Positions 1 through 8,713 are shown, counted from the first letter of the stretch. The stretch is DNA of 64,000 bases from Spongiibacter thalassae (GCF_012272835.1 NZ_JAAWWK010000002.1:773451-837450), one strand, 5' to 3'. Notes: generated by a model not told the origin, from the letters alone. A program made the numbers and translations.

Positions 1-1746
1 CGGTTCGGGGGCGGGCTCTTCCCCTTTAAAGAAGGCTGCCAGCCCTTTGCCGAGTTTGCTGAAAAAGCCGGGCTGCTGCGGGGTTTCTGTCGCGGCAACA
101 GGTGCCTCCGGGGCGCTTGCGGCGGGTGTGGGGGCAGGAGCCTTGGGTGCGAGTGTTCTCACTACTGCGGCTGGGGCAGCGGGTGCTGCGCCGAGTTCAT
201 TGGCGTGGACTTCTTCTGCTGTTTCCGCTTCGGGAGCCATTTTGTAGCTGACTTCGCTCTCGCCTTCGATATCGTTCTCGCGCAGGCGCATCACTTCAAA
301 ATGGGGAGTATCCAGGTGCGGCGCGGGGATTACGACGACGCGAACATTGGAGCGCTGTTCAACGGCGTAGATAGCGGTGCGTTTCTCATTAAGCAGATAG
401 GACGCCACGTTAACCGGGACAACCGCGCGTATTTCTGCGCTTTTTTCCTTGTTGGCTTCTTCTTCAACCAGGCGGAGAATAGAAAGTGCAAGGGATTTGG
501 TGTCGCGAATTGTGCCTTGACCGCTGCAGCGAGGGCAGACTTTGGCACTGGTTTCACCCAGAGAGGGGCGCAACCGCTGACGTGACATTTCCAGCAGGCC
601 GAAGCGTGAAATGCGCCCGATCTGGATACGTGCGCGGTCGGCTTCCATGGCATCGCGAATGCGGTTTTCCACTTCGCGCTGATTTTTTGCCGCCATCATG
701 TCGATGAAATCGACGACGATCAGGCCGCCTATGTCCCGCAATCGCAACTGTCGGGCGATTTCGTCCGCGGCTTCGAGATTGGTCTGCAGGGCGGTTTCTT
801 CGATATCGCCACCCTTGGTTGCGCGGGCGGAGTTGATGTCGATCGATACCAGAGCTTCAGTGGGGTCGATAACGATAGAGCCGCCGCTGGGCAGGGAAAC
901 TTCGCGCTGGAAGGCCGACTCGATCTGCGATTCGATCTGGTAGCGATTGAACAGGGGGACCGCGTCCTGATAGCGCCGTACTTTGTTCTTGAAGTGTGGC
1001 ATGACCTGTTCGACGAAGTGCATGGCTTCGTCGTAGGATTCGTCGGAATCAATCAGTACCTGGTCGATATCGTCGCGTAAATAGTCGCGAATGGCGCGGA
1101 TAATGACGTTGCTTTCCTGCAGGATCAGCACCGGTGCCTTGCGGTCTTCGCCGGCTTGCTTGATGGCTGACCAGAGGTGAAGGAGGTAATCCAGGTCCCA
1201 TTGCAGCTCCTCGGAGCTGCGACCGATACCCGCGGTGCGCACGATAACGCCCATGCTTTCCGGGATATTAATGCTGTTGAGTGCGTCGCGCAGGGAGGCG
1301 CGTTCTTCGCCCTCAATGCGACGTGAGATGCCGCCCGCGCGGGGGTTATTGGGCATCAGCACCATATAGCGGCCGGCAAGACTGATAAACGTGGTCAGTG
1401 CAGCGCCTTTGTTACCGCGCTCTTCTTTTTCGACCTGAACAATAACCTCAGTGCCTTCCTTGACCAGATCCTTGATTTTGGCGCGGCCATTAACGTCGGA
1501 GGGGGCGCGGTAAAAGTATTCGCGGGAAATTTCTTTGAGGGGGAGGAAACCGTGACGCTCGGCGCCAAAATCAACAAAGGCGGCTTCAAGGCTGGGTTCT
1601 ACGCGGGTGATCTTGCCTTTATAGACGTTGGCCTTTTTTTGTACGCGGGTGCGGTTTTCTATATCCAGATCGTAAAGACGCTGCCCGTCAACGAGGGCAA
1701 CACGCAACTCTTCTGGTTGAGTCGCGTTGATTAACATTCTTTTCAT
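1..1746 (-). CDS. rne: Ribonuclease E, N-terminal 582 residues (3' end outside window)
   Basis: Essential endoribonuclease that processes rRNA and tRNA, initiates mRNA decay and scaffolds the RNA degradosome at the inner membrane. The start [10 protein letters not shown] is typical of RNase E. Reading the complement, the two catalytic aspartates fall at residues 303 (VSIDINS) and 346 (VVDFIDM), and the zinc-link cysteines at 404 and 407 (CPRCSG), the same numbering as E. coli. Residues 560-575 ([16 protein letters not shown]) form an amphipathic segment where E. coli has its membrane-targeting helix. The rest of the disordered C-terminal half runs off the window at base 1. A hairpin lies directly upstream of the start codon. 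Confidence 0.97.
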   Translation of the reverse strand, partial: MKRMLINATQPEELRVALVDGQRLYDLDIENRTRVQKKANVYKGKITRVEPSLEAAFVDFGAERHGFLPLKEISREYFYRAPSDVNGRAKIKDLVKEGTEVIVQVEKEERGNKGAALTTFISLAGRYMVLMPNNPRAGGISRRIEGEERASLRDALNSINIPESMGVIVRTAGIGRSSEELQWDLDYLLHLWSAIKQAGEDRKAPVLILQESNVIIRAIRDYLRDDIDQVLIDSDESYDEAMHFVEQVMPHFKNKVRRYQDAVPLFNRYQIESQIESAFQREVSLPSGGSIVIDPTEALVSIDINSARATKGGDIEETALQTNLEAADEIARQLRLRDIGGLIVVDFIDMMAAKNQREVENRIRDAMEADRARIQIGRISRFGLLEMSRQRLRPSLGETSAKVCPRCSGQGTIRDTKSLALSILRLVEEEANKEKSAEIRAVVPVNVASYLLNEKRTAIYAVEQRSNVRVVVIPAPHLDTPHFEVMRLRENDIEGESEVSYKMAPEAETAEEVHANELGAAPAAPAAVVRTLAPKAPAPTPAASAPEAPVAATETPQQPGFFSKLGKGLAAFFKGEEPAPEP

Positions 1747-1751
1747 GAGCT

Positions 1752-1775
1752 AAAAAATCCCAAAAGCCGGGATTT
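1752..1775 (-). promoter_or_regulatory. Terminator-like hairpin in the rne leader, 5 nt before the start codon
   Basis: On the minus strand AAATCCC and GGGATTT form a perfect 7-bp stem around a GGCTTTT loop, followed by further T residues, then AGCTC and the rne ATG at 1746. The only purine-rich Shine-Dalgarno candidate (GGGA) is in the 3' arm, so folding would hide it. The layout suggests attenuation or translational control of rne. Confidence 0.55.
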
Positions 1776-2046
1776 AACAGGCCGCTCATGTGATTGAGCA
1801 TCTATAAGCGTTGCAATGAGTTGCGCGCGCCTTTTGGGCGGCTGGCCAATGTTGGCAGTGTTCTCATTGGTTTGCGGCGTTCTTTTGCCGCTCTTACTCG
1901 GCGCGACTTCGCGCTGATCGTCGTTCGTCTAATACAGTAGGCACCAGGGTATACGCGCCAAATATCGGTAACGTCTTATGTACGTCGCTTTAACAGAGTT
2001 CTATCACATCTGCGGTGCTGGCAAATCGCGGCAGCACATTGTTTAT

Positions 2047-2085
2047 GTACCGGCACTGCGCTAAAAGCTAGAATGCCGCCGGTAC
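2047..2085. repeat. Inverted repeat, 8-bp perfect arms
   Basis: GTACCGGC at 2047-2054 is matched by GCCGGTAC at 2078-2085 across a 23-nt centre. It lies midway between rne and rluC, with no T tract on either strand. It could be an operator or part of a structured leader; its role is unknown. Confidence 0.45.
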
Positions 2086-2266
2086 ACTGCTTGTTCAAAA
2101 ATTTTGAGGCCCTGCCATAATCCCGGCATAGTGGCCTTCTGGGGTAGGCGGTCGGCGGTTTTCCCTTGCAACACAGCCCTGCTGTGGCGGGAACCGGACC
2201 CAACGGCTACCGTCGCGAATATAGCAGTTATGCATTGTTATCTCAATGATTTATAGAGGATTTTAA

Positions 2267-3220
2267 GTGGACTCTGACGTAGCCGGAAACCCGGCTGTAC
2301 GATTCGTGACAATTTCTGCAGATTTTGCCGGGCAGCGCCTGGATAATTTCTTAATGCGAGAATTAAAAGGCGTTCCCAAGTCTCGGATTTATAACATTTT
2401 GCGCCGTGGCGAGGTGCGAGTAAACAAGGCGCGGGCCAAGCCGCCCTACAAGCTGTTGGCGGGGGATGTTGTGCGTATTCCTCCGGTTCGGGTGGCCGAA
2501 AGAGAGGTGGCGGCGGTGCCGGTGTCGCTGGCCGAGGATATTCGCAGCCGTATTTTGTACGAAGATGAGGGCTTGATGGTGATCGACAAGCCCTCGGGGC
2601 TGGCAGTTCACGGTGGTAGCGGGATATCGCTGGGGCTGATTGAGTCGCTGCGCCAGGTTTTTCCCGACGAGCGTCAACTGGAGTTGGTTCACCGATTGGA
2701 TCGCGATACCTCCGGGTGTGTGATGGTGGCAAAGAAAAGGAAGCATCTCAAAGAGTTACATGAGCTTCTGAAGGCAAAATATTCGGTTGATAAGCGCTAT
2801 CTTGCCTTGGTAGCGGGTAGTTGGCCGGTGCGTAAGGAGCAGGTGAAGGTGCGCTTGCAGAAAAACGTGTTGCAGTCCGGTGAGCGCATGGTCAGGGCGG
2901 GGCTTGAGGGTAAATATTCCCTGACCGAATACCGGGTGCGGGCCAGAATAGAGGGGGCCAGTCTCGTGGAGGCCCGACCGATCACCGGTCGAACCCATCA
3001 GATTCGGGTGCATTGCCAGTATGCTGGGTATCCCATTCTCGGTGACGATAAATATGGCGACGATCAGCAAAACCTGTTGTTTCGTGAGCGGGGTCTGCGG
3101 CGTTTGTTTCTACATGCACATGCTCTGTCCTTTGAATTGTTTGGCAAGAAAATTGCCGTTACCGCGCCACTGCCTGCGGAGCTGAGAGGGATTCTGGGTG
3201 ATGTCGGAGAGGAGTTCTGA
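2267..3220 (+). CDS. rluC: 23S rRNA pseudouridine synthase RluC
   Basis: RluA-family synthase that isomerises uridines of 23S rRNA (955, 2504 and 2580 in E. coli). The protein has 317 residues. An S4 RNA-binding domain lies at about residues 23-75 (QRLDNFLMRELKG onward) and the catalytic domain follows, with HRLDRDTSG containing the catalytic aspartate at about 145 and the RPITGRTHQIRVH motif near 240. The start is GTG at 2267, chosen because AGAGGA lies 6 nt upstream. The stop overlaps the start of the next gene (TGATG), so the two are probably translationally coupled. Position beside divergent rne supports RluC. Confidence 0.94.
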   Translation: MDSDVAGNPAVRFVTISADFAGQRLDNFLMRELKGVPKSRIYNILRRGEVRVNKARAKPPYKLLAGDVVRIPPVRVAEREVAAVPVSLAEDIRSRILYEDEGLMVIDKPSGLAVHGGSGISLGLIESLRQVFPDERQLELVHRLDRDTSGCVMVAKKRKHLKELHELLKAKYSVDKRYLALVAGSWPVRKEQVKVRLQKNVLQSGERMVRAGLEGKYSLTEYRVRARIEGASLVEARPITGRTHQIRVHCQYAGYPILGDDKYGDDQQNLLFRERGLRRLFLHAHALSFELFGKKIAVTAPLPAELRGILGDVGEEF

Positions 3221-3864
3221 TGCTGCTGATTTTTGACTGGGACGGCACGCTGATGGATTCCGAGCAGAAGATTCTTGCCAGTATGCGTGATGCGGCGCTG
3301 TCCTGTTCGCTTGAGCCGCCCGCCGATGCGGCGGTGCGCAATATTATCGGCCTGGAGTTGAGCCTGGCGATTCAGCAACTTTTCCCTGGTGAGTCGGCGG
3401 AGGGGGTGGCGGCGATTCGCGCTGGCTATGTGGACAGCTTTGTGGCGGCGGACCAGCAGCCCTGCTCGCTGTTTCCCAAAGTGGCAGAAACCCTTGCGGA
3501 GTTGGCAGGGCGTGGCCATCAGTTGTGTGTGGCGACGGGAAAAAGCCGCAAGGGCTTGAATCGAGTGTTTTCCCATCTTCCCCAGGCAGCGCTGTTTTCA
3601 GCGAGTCGCTGCGCTGATGAGACGGCGTCGAAGCCAGATCCGCTGATGCTTCAAGAGCTGTGCGATGAGTTCTCTGTGGCCCCGGAGGCAGCTTTGATGG
3701 TGGGTGACACCGAGTACGACCTGGAAATGGCAGCCCGCATAGGGATGCCCTCTGTGGGTGTTGCCTATGGCGCCCATGAGCCAGAACGGCTGCGGCGCTG
3801 GAATCCACTCGGAGTGGTGGATCAATTCGATGGCTTGCTTGCCTATGTTGATCGCGGCCGCTGA
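3220..3864 (+). CDS. HAD-family hydrolase, phosphoglycolate phosphatase-like
   Basis: A 214-residue HAD-superfamily phosphatase. Motif I is FDWDGTLMDS (nucleophile and acid/base aspartates at about 6 and 8), motif II is in CVATGKSRKG, and motif III/IV in KPDPLMLQEL and MVGDTEYDLEMA. A small alpha-helical cap is inserted after motif I, as in Gph-like enzymes. The substrate cannot be told from sequence; phosphoglycolate or a nucleotide by-product are possibilities. The start codon overlaps the rluC stop, and this rluC-HAD pairing is also found in pseudomonads. Confidence 0.85.
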   Translation: MLLIFDWDGTLMDSEQKILASMRDAALSCSLEPPADAAVRNIIGLELSLAIQQLFPGESAEGVAAIRAGYVDSFVAADQQPCSLFPKVAETLAELAGRGHQLCVATGKSRKGLNRVFSHLPQAALFSASRCADETASKPDPLMLQELCDEFSVAPEAALMVGDTEYDLEMAARIGMPSVGVAYGAHEPERLRRWNPLGVVDQFDGLLAYVDRGR

Positions 3865-3890
3865 ATTGCTCGACGGCCTGTTGGCAAGGG

Positions 3891-4484
3891 CTAGGGAAGG
3901 GCAACGCCTTCATTGGCGAGAAATTCCACCAATCGGATGATGGGCAGGCCGATAAGGGTGTTGGGGTCTGTCCCCTCGATGCGGTGAAACAGGGTGATGC
4001 CGAGCCCCTCGGCCTTGAAGCTGCCTGCACAGTCGAGTGCGGGTTCCGCGGCAACGTAGCGCTTGATCTGTTCGCTGCTCAGGGTGCGAAAGTGTACGGC
4101 GACCTGTTCGCAACTCTGCTGAATTCGCCCGGTTTGCGCGTTTATGACACATAATCCCGTGTGGAATATAACCGTTTGTCCAGAGCAGCTGTGCAGTTGC
4201 TCTATCGCATTGGCAGCGGTGCCCGGCTTGCCCAGCGGGCTGCCGTTCAAGTCCGCTACCTGGTCGCTGCCGATGATCAGGCCTGCGGGCCGGGACTGGG
4301 CGACGTGGGCCGCTTTTTCCCGAGCCAGGCGTAGTGCAAGTGTGGCGGGAGGTTCGTTCGCTGCCGGAGTTTCGTCAATGTTCGCAGGCTGTATTTCCGG
4401 CGCAAGGCCTATTTTTTCCAGCAGGGCGCGGCGATAGCTCGAGCCAGAGGCCAGAATAATAGAGGGAGTGGGTGTTTGCGTCAT
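3891..4484 (-). CDS. Maf-family nucleotide pyrophosphatase, YceF type
   Basis: A 197-residue Maf protein. These enzymes hydrolyse non-canonical or modified nucleoside triphosphates; the YceF subgroup prefers 7-methyl-GTP. The N-terminal IILASGSSYRRALLEKIGL is the Maf signature, with IDE, IGSDQ and KPG motifs following. The ATG at 4484 was chosen because it puts the Maf motif near the N-terminus; upstream in-frame sequence is not conserved-looking. Its location opposite yceD-rpmF matches E. coli yceF, which favours the YceF rather than the YhdE (dTTP/UTP) subgroup, though that is inferred from context. Confidence 0.92.
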   Translation of the reverse strand: MTQTPTPSIILASGSSYRRALLEKIGLAPEIQPANIDETPAANEPPATLALRLAREKAAHVAQSRPAGLIIGSDQVADLNGSPLGKPGTAANAIEQLHSCSGQTVIFHTGLCVINAQTGRIQQSCEQVAVHFRTLSSEQIKRYVAAEPALDCAGSFKAEGLGITLFHRIEGTDPNTLIGLPIIRLVEFLANEGVALP

Positions 4485-4631
4485 TGTTATGGCGTCGTTT
4501 TGGTTGGTGTCGGGATCGTGATTTGAAAGGCGATTGTGGCGCGTATTGCTGTAGTGGCGCCAGCTTTTTGACAATTGACCGCTGATCGCGCGAAATGCGC
4601 CGCTAAGCACCTAAAAACACGGCATTTTGTT

Positions 4632-4660
4632 TTGACAACTCTGGGGTGAATCCCTATGAT
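4632..4660 (+). promoter_or_regulatory. Consensus sigma-70 promoter of the yceD-rpmF-plsX operon
   Basis: A perfect -35 box TTGACA (4632-4637) is separated by exactly 17 bp from TATGAT (4655-4660), one mismatch from the ideal -10. Transcription should begin at about 4666-4669, only a few bases before the yceD ATG at 4670, so the transcript would have little or no leader. Confidence 0.85.
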
Positions 4661-4669
4661 TGCGCGCTT

Positions 4670-5197
4670 ATGCAAAGACAGCCTCTGCCAAAGCAGGTTG
4701 ATGCCCGCAAACTGTGTATCACAAATGCGGAAATTAACGCGACTGCAACCGTTCAGCAACTTGGCCGTTTTGCCGAGGGCCTCGCTTCTTCTGAAGGTGA
4801 GGTACTCGCAGAACTCAAGTTGTTCCGGGGGGAGCAGGGGTTTTACCGGATCGATGGACACGCGCTGGCAAAGGTTGAAGTTACCTGTGAACGCTGCCTT
4901 ACAGCGATGCCCATTGAGGTTGTGTCGGAATTTGCATTGGCAATAGTGTGGACCGAAGAGCAGGCAAAGGCTCTGCCCAAATATCTGGATGCAGTTATTT
5001 TGGGAGAGGAGTTGCTGGATCTTGAGGAGTTGCTGCAGGACGAGCTGATTATCAGCACGCCCTTTGTCAACTATCACGATATCGCTGATTGCAAAGCCAC
5101 AGGGCCAACAGAATACCCCGCGCCGGAAGGCGCCGGAAGTGAAGAAAAAAGCGAATCGCCTTTTTCTGTGCTGGGGTCCATTAAACCCCGAGATTAG
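4670..5197 (+). CDS. yceD: YceD/DUF177 family protein, linked to 23S rRNA accumulation
   Basis: A 175-residue DUF177 protein. Family members are encoded next to rpmF and are reported to be needed for normal 23S rRNA levels. A zinc-ribbon-like pair CERC sits mid-protein, a second cysteine appears in YHDIADC, and the C-terminus ends in SPFSVLGSIKPRD, typical of the family (NPFAVLASLK in E. coli). The start ATG at 4670 aligns with the E. coli N-terminus; an in-frame ATG at 4646 lies upstream of the promoter -10 box and cannot be used from it. The near-leaderless start is unusual. Confidence 0.9.
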   Translation: MQRQPLPKQVDARKLCITNAEINATATVQQLGRFAEGLASSEGEVLAELKLFRGEQGFYRIDGHALAKVEVTCERCLTAMPIEVVSEFALAIVWTEEQAKALPKYLDAVILGEELLDLEELLQDELIISTPFVNYHDIADCKATGPTEYPAPEGAGSEEKSESPFSVLGSIKPRD

Positions 5198-5218
5198 TTA
5201 ACGAGGAATTGTTAGACC

Positions 5219-5398
5219 ATGGCTGTTCAGAAAAGTAAAAAGACCCGTTCTCGTCGCGGTATGCGTCGTTCACATGACGCACTGACCAGCGCAGCACTGT
5301 CGGTCGATCAGACCAGCGGTGAGAAGCACTTGCGTCACAATGTTACTGCGGACGGTTTTTTCCGCGGCCGCAAAGTAGTCGCTGGCAAAGACGACTAA
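5219..5398 (+). CDS. rpmF: 50S ribosomal protein L32
   Basis: A 59-residue ribosomal protein of the large subunit. It starts [20 protein letters not shown], the characteristic basic L32 N-terminus, and ends in a basic stretch ([13 protein letters not shown]). There is a good ribosome-binding site (CGAGGAA) about 9 nt before the ATG. It lies 21 nt after yceD and 7 nt before plsX, the classic arrangement coupling ribosome and membrane-lipid synthesis. Confidence 0.97.
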   Translation: MAVQKSKKTRSRRGMRRSHDALTSAALSVDQTSGEKHLRHNVTADGFFRGRKVVAGKDD

Positions 5399-5405
5399 TA
5401 TTTGC

Positions 5406-6434
5406 GTGGCATCACTGCGCCTAGCTGTTGATGCAATGGGCGGAGACTTCGGTCTCCGTTCTACGGTTCCCGCCTCCGTTCTTGCGCTGAACGAGAATTC
5501 AGACCTTCATATCACCCTTGTCGGTGATCGCACAGCAATTGCTGAAGCCCTGCGCTCGCAGAGCTACGATTCCTCTCGTCTCGATATCCTCCACGCCAAA
5601 GATTCCGTTGCCATGGACGAAAAGCCCGCGGTGGCTCTGCGTCAAAAGCGTGAGTCCTCTATGGCGATTGCGCTGGGTCTGCTCCGCGACGGCGATGTCT
5701 CGGCGGTGGTGAGCGCCGGTAATACCGGAGCGCTGGTGGCCATGGGCTGCATTATTGTGGAGCGCATGAACAATGTGCGCCGACCGGCGATGTGCGCGCC
5801 GATTCCCTCTGATAACGGCCATACCTATATGCTGGATCTTGGCGCCAATACCGAGTGTGTTGCGCGGGATCTGGCCCAGTTTGCGGTAATGGGGTCGGCG
5901 TTGGCGAGGGTGATCGACGGCCGGGCCGCCCCCCGCGTTGGTGTGCTGAATATTGGCGCCGAATTAATAAAAGGTACCCCGGTGGTTCGTGAGGCGGGTG
6001 ATTTGATCGCGGCGAACCCCCACCTGAACTATATCGGCTTTGTGGAAGGGGGGGATATCTTTGGCGATGGTGTCGATGTGGTGGTCTGCGACGGCTTTGT
6101 GGGAAACGTGGCGCTGAAGGTCAGTGAAGGGGTTGCCTCATTTATTCGCAGGCGCTTGCAGGCGCAATTGTCAGCGAGTGTCATGGGTGCGGTGCTCGGT
6201 ATGTTGTTAAAGCCGGTGCTGAGGCGTATGCAGCGGGCCAACGATCCCCGGCGTTATAATGGCGCGGTGTTGCTGGGCTTGAAGGGGCTGGTGGTTAAGG
6301 GGCACGGTGGCTCCGATGTCCAGAGCTTTTTGACCACCCTGCGCCAGGCTGCTCGTGCAGTCAGTGTCGATCTTTCCCGACAGATCGCGGCGGAGTTGGC
6401 TGAGGAAAATCCGCCAACGCCCGTCGCGCAATAG
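5406..6434 (+). CDS. plsX: Phosphate acyltransferase PlsX
   Basis: A 342-residue peripheral membrane enzyme that converts acyl-ACP and phosphate into acyl-phosphate, the acyl donor for PlsY in phospholipid synthesis. The N-terminus RLAVDAMGGDFG and the internal SAGNTGALVA motif are diagnostic. The start is GTG at 5406, only 7 nt after rpmF, with a weak ribosome-binding site, so coupling to rpmF translation is likely. In E. coli fabH follows; here the next gene is fabD. Confidence 0.96.
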   Translation: MASLRLAVDAMGGDFGLRSTVPASVLALNENSDLHITLVGDRTAIAEALRSQSYDSSRLDILHAKDSVAMDEKPAVALRQKRESSMAIALGLLRDGDVSAVVSAGNTGALVAMGCIIVERMNNVRRPAMCAPIPSDNGHTYMLDLGANTECVARDLAQFAVMGSALARVIDGRAAPRVGVLNIGAELIKGTPVVREAGDLIAANPHLNYIGFVEGGDIFGDGVDVVVCDGFVGNVALKVSEGVASFIRRRLQAQLSASVMGAVLGMLLKPVLRRMQRANDPRRYNGAVLLGLKGLVVKGHGGSDVQSFLTTLRQAARAVSVDLSRQIAAELAEENPPTPVAQ

Positions 6435-6511
6435 TGTGTATACAGAAACTATGGCGCACTGCCGTAGATAAGTAATGATAAATCTCAGCGATAAACAAAA
6501 AGGATGCTGTT

Positions 6512-7450
6512 ATGGATAAGCAATCTCTTGCTTTTGTATTTCCTGGCCAAGGGTCGCAGAAGGTGGGTATGCTCGCCGACCTCGCTGCGGCCTACCCGAG
6601 TGTCAAGCACACCTTCGATGAAGCCTCGGAAGCCCTGTCCTACGATATGTGGGATCTTGTGCAAAACGGGCAACAGGAGCAACTGAATCTGACCGAAACG
6701 ACCCAGCCTGTGCTGTTGACCGCCAGTGTGGCGGTATGGCGTCTGTGGGGCGAGCAGGGCGGTATGTCTCCGGCAGTGATGGCTGGACATAGCCTGGGTG
6801 AGTTCTCGGCGCTGGTGTGTGCCGGTGTCATCAATTTTGCCGATGCAGTGCGTCTGGTGCGTGCTCGTGGGCAGTTTATGCAGACCGCCGTGCCGGTTGG
6901 CGAGGGAGCTATGGCCGCTGTATTGGGCTTGAGCGACAGCGACATTGAGCGAATCTGCGCAGAAACCAGCGGTGTTGTCGAGGCGGTGAATTACAACTCT
7001 CCCGGCCAGGTTGTTATCGCTGGTCATGTGGCGGCGGTTGAGGCCGCCACCGCTGCCCTCAAAGAAGCGGGCGCCAAGCGCGCAATGTTGCTTCCCGTCA
7101 GCGCGCCTTTCCATACCTCTCTGATGCGTCCGGCAGGCGAAAAGCTTGAGCAGGCACTGGAAAATATCAGCTTTGCTGCGCCGCAAATTCCGGTTGTGCA
7201 CAATGTTCACGCGCAAACCGAGAGCGATCCCGCAAAGATCAAGCAGCTGCTGGTTGAGCAGATTTACAGCCCGGTCAAGTGGGTGTCCTGCGTTGAAGCG
7301 ATGACCGCCAGCGGCGTGACCACGACAGTGGAAAGTGGTCCGGGTAAGGTGCTCAGCGGCTTGAATAAGCGCGTACAAAAATCACTGACCTGTTTGAATA
7401 TTGAATGTCCGGCATCGCTCGAAACGACGCTGGCCGCTATAAACGCTTGA
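6512..7450 (+). CDS. fabD: Malonyl-CoA:ACP transacylase FabD
   Basis: A 312-residue transferase that loads malonyl groups from CoA onto AcpP for fatty-acid elongation. The oxyanion-hole FPGQGSQ is at residues 10-16, the nucleophile serine at 94 in GHSLGE, and the catalytic histidine at 201 in SAPFHTSLM, matching E. coli FabD S92/H201. The ATG at 6512 has AAAAAGGA upstream. fabG begins 14 nt after its stop. Confidence 0.97.
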   Translation: MDKQSLAFVFPGQGSQKVGMLADLAAAYPSVKHTFDEASEALSYDMWDLVQNGQQEQLNLTETTQPVLLTASVAVWRLWGEQGGMSPAVMAGHSLGEFSALVCAGVINFADAVRLVRARGQFMQTAVPVGEGAMAAVLGLSDSDIERICAETSGVVEAVNYNSPGQVVIAGHVAAVEAATAALKEAGAKRAMLLPVSAPFHTSLMRPAGEKLEQALENISFAAPQIPVVHNVHAQTESDPAKIKQLLVEQIYSPVKWVSCVEAMTASGVTTTVESGPGKVLSGLNKRVQKSLTCLNIECPASLETTLAAINA

Positions 7451-7464
7451 ACAAGGAATTTCTC

Positions 7465-8202
7465 ATGACAGATAAAGTAGCACTGGTCACTGGCGCAAGT
7501 CGTGGCATTGGTAAGGCCATCGCTCTGGCGCTGGGTAATGCCGGGGTTACGGTTGTTGGTACTGCGACCTCAGAAGCGGGTGCTCAGGCCATCAGCGAAA
7601 CCTTCGCCGGCGCGTCGATCAAGGGTCGTGGCATGATGCTTAACGTAGCGTCTGCAGAGTCGGTAGACGAAGTGTTTAAAGCGATTTCTGCGGAATTTGG
7701 TGCGCCAACCATTCTGGTGAACAATGCCGGAATCACCAAAGACAATATTATGCTGCGGATGAAAGAGGACGAGTGGTTCGATGTGATCGACACCAACCTG
7801 AACTCGCTGTATCGCGTAGTCAAGGCGAGCCTGCGCGGTATGACCAAGGCGCGCTGGGGCCGTATTGTAAATATCAGCTCTGTGGTGGGCGCGATGGGTA
7901 ACGCCGGGCAGTCCAACTACGCTGCGGCAAAAGCCGGGATGGACGGGTTTACCCGCGCACTGGCGCGGGAAATCGGTTCACGGGGCATCACTGTAAATGG
8001 TATTGCCCCGGGCTTTATTGATACCGATATGACCAAAAAATTGGGCGATGACCAGCGCGATGCGCTCAAGGGTCAGATTCCCCTGCAGCGCCTGGGTGAG
8101 CCAGAGGAAATTGCCGGTGTTGTTGCCTTTTTGGTGAGCGATGCGGCGGCCTACATAACCGGCGAAACCATTCATGTAAACGGCGGCATGTATATGGCGT
8201 AA
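7465..8202 (+). CDS. fabG: 3-oxoacyl-ACP reductase FabG
   Basis: A 245-residue NADPH-dependent short-chain dehydrogenase that reduces beta-ketoacyl-ACP. It shows the TGASRGIG cofactor loop (residues 9-16), NNAG, the catalytic serine at 139, and the YAAAK pair (Tyr152, Lys156). The ATG at 7465 was chosen because it gives the standard N-terminus and has AAGGAA upstream; an in-frame ATG at 7405 would overlap fabD by 46 nt. A leader and separate promoter for acpP follow. Confidence 0.97.
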   Translation: MTDKVALVTGASRGIGKAIALALGNAGVTVVGTATSEAGAQAISETFAGASIKGRGMMLNVASAESVDEVFKAISAEFGAPTILVNNAGITKDNIMLRMKEDEWFDVIDTNLNSLYRVVKASLRGMTKARWGRIVNISSVVGAMGNAGQSNYAAAKAGMDGFTRALAREIGSRGITVNGIAPGFIDTDMTKKLGDDQRDALKGQIPLQRLGEPEEIAGVVAFLVSDAAAYITGETIHVNGGMYMA

Positions 8203-8257
8203 ACTTCTGTTAATTAAGCATTTATTTGTCAAAATGTGAAATTTTCAGAATTTGCTA

Positions 8258-8286
8258 TGCACAAGCATGGGTAGTCGAGGTAGAAT
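8258..8286 (+). promoter_or_regulatory. Possible acpP promoter
   Basis: In the 208-nt fabG-acpP gap TGCACA (8258-8263) lies 17 bp before TAGAAT (8281-8286), giving 4/6 and 5/6 matches to sigma-70 boxes. acpP usually has its own strong promoter. The resulting leader would be about 115-120 nt. Confidence 0.4.
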
Positions 8287-8410
8287 TAGCGCCCAAGTGC
8301 TGAGCTTAGGCATCACGATTTCGGTGAGTGCCCCGGTTGACCTGACCGCTATGCGGGGCGGCAAATGGGGCACTACAAACTTTAAAATTAATTAGGAGTC
8401 ATTTACGACC

Positions 8411-8647
8411 ATGAGTAGCATTGAAGAGCGCGTCAAGAAAATCGTTGCAGAGCAACTCGGTGTTAAGGAAGACGACGTACAAGAGTCTGCCTCTTTCGTT
8501 GAAGACCTGGGCGCGGATTCTCTGGATACCGTTGAGCTGGTAATGGCACTTGAAGAGGAATTCGAAACTGAGATTCCTGATGAAGAAGCCGAGAAAATCA
8601 CAACTGTGAAGCTCGCTATCGATTACATCAAAGAAAATCTGCAGTAA
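8411..8647 (+). CDS. acpP: Acyl carrier protein
   Basis: A 78-residue acidic carrier protein that holds growing acyl chains on a 4'-phosphopantetheine arm. The attachment serine is Ser37 in [10 protein letters not shown]. Helix II that follows ([10 protein letters not shown]) is the usual recognition helix for fatty-acid enzymes. TAGGAG lies about 13 nt upstream of the ATG. An intrinsic terminator follows at 8678, so much acpP mRNA is probably monocistronic. Confidence 0.98.
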   Translation: MSSIEERVKKIVAEQLGVKEDDVQESASFVEDLGADSLDTVELVMALEEEFETEIPDEEAEKITTVKLAIDYIKENLQ

Positions 8648-8677
8648 TACGCAATCTCTGACGGCGTTGCCGTTTGT

Positions 8678-8713
8678 AAAAGCCGTTGCTATGAAGATAG
8701 GGCGGCTTTTTTT
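8678..8713 (+). terminator. Intrinsic terminator after acpP
   Basis: AAAAGCCG (8678-8685) pairs with CGGCTTTT (8703-8710) around a 17-nt loop and runs into a T tract. It separates acpP from fabF and probably gives excess acpP transcript with partial read-through. Confidence 0.7.

Larger units (their letters stand above)
1747..2266. promoter_or_regulatory. Divergent rne/rluC intergenic region (520 bp), probable long rne leader
   Basis: No credible gene is seen here. The region separates rne (minus) from rluC (plus) and so must hold promoters for both. In enterobacteria rne has a long 5' leader through which RNase E controls its own mRNA, and the length here would allow one. I see a hairpin at 1755-1775 next to the rne start and an inverted repeat at 2047-2085. 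I could not find a convincing -35/-10 pair for either gene. Confidence 0.6.
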
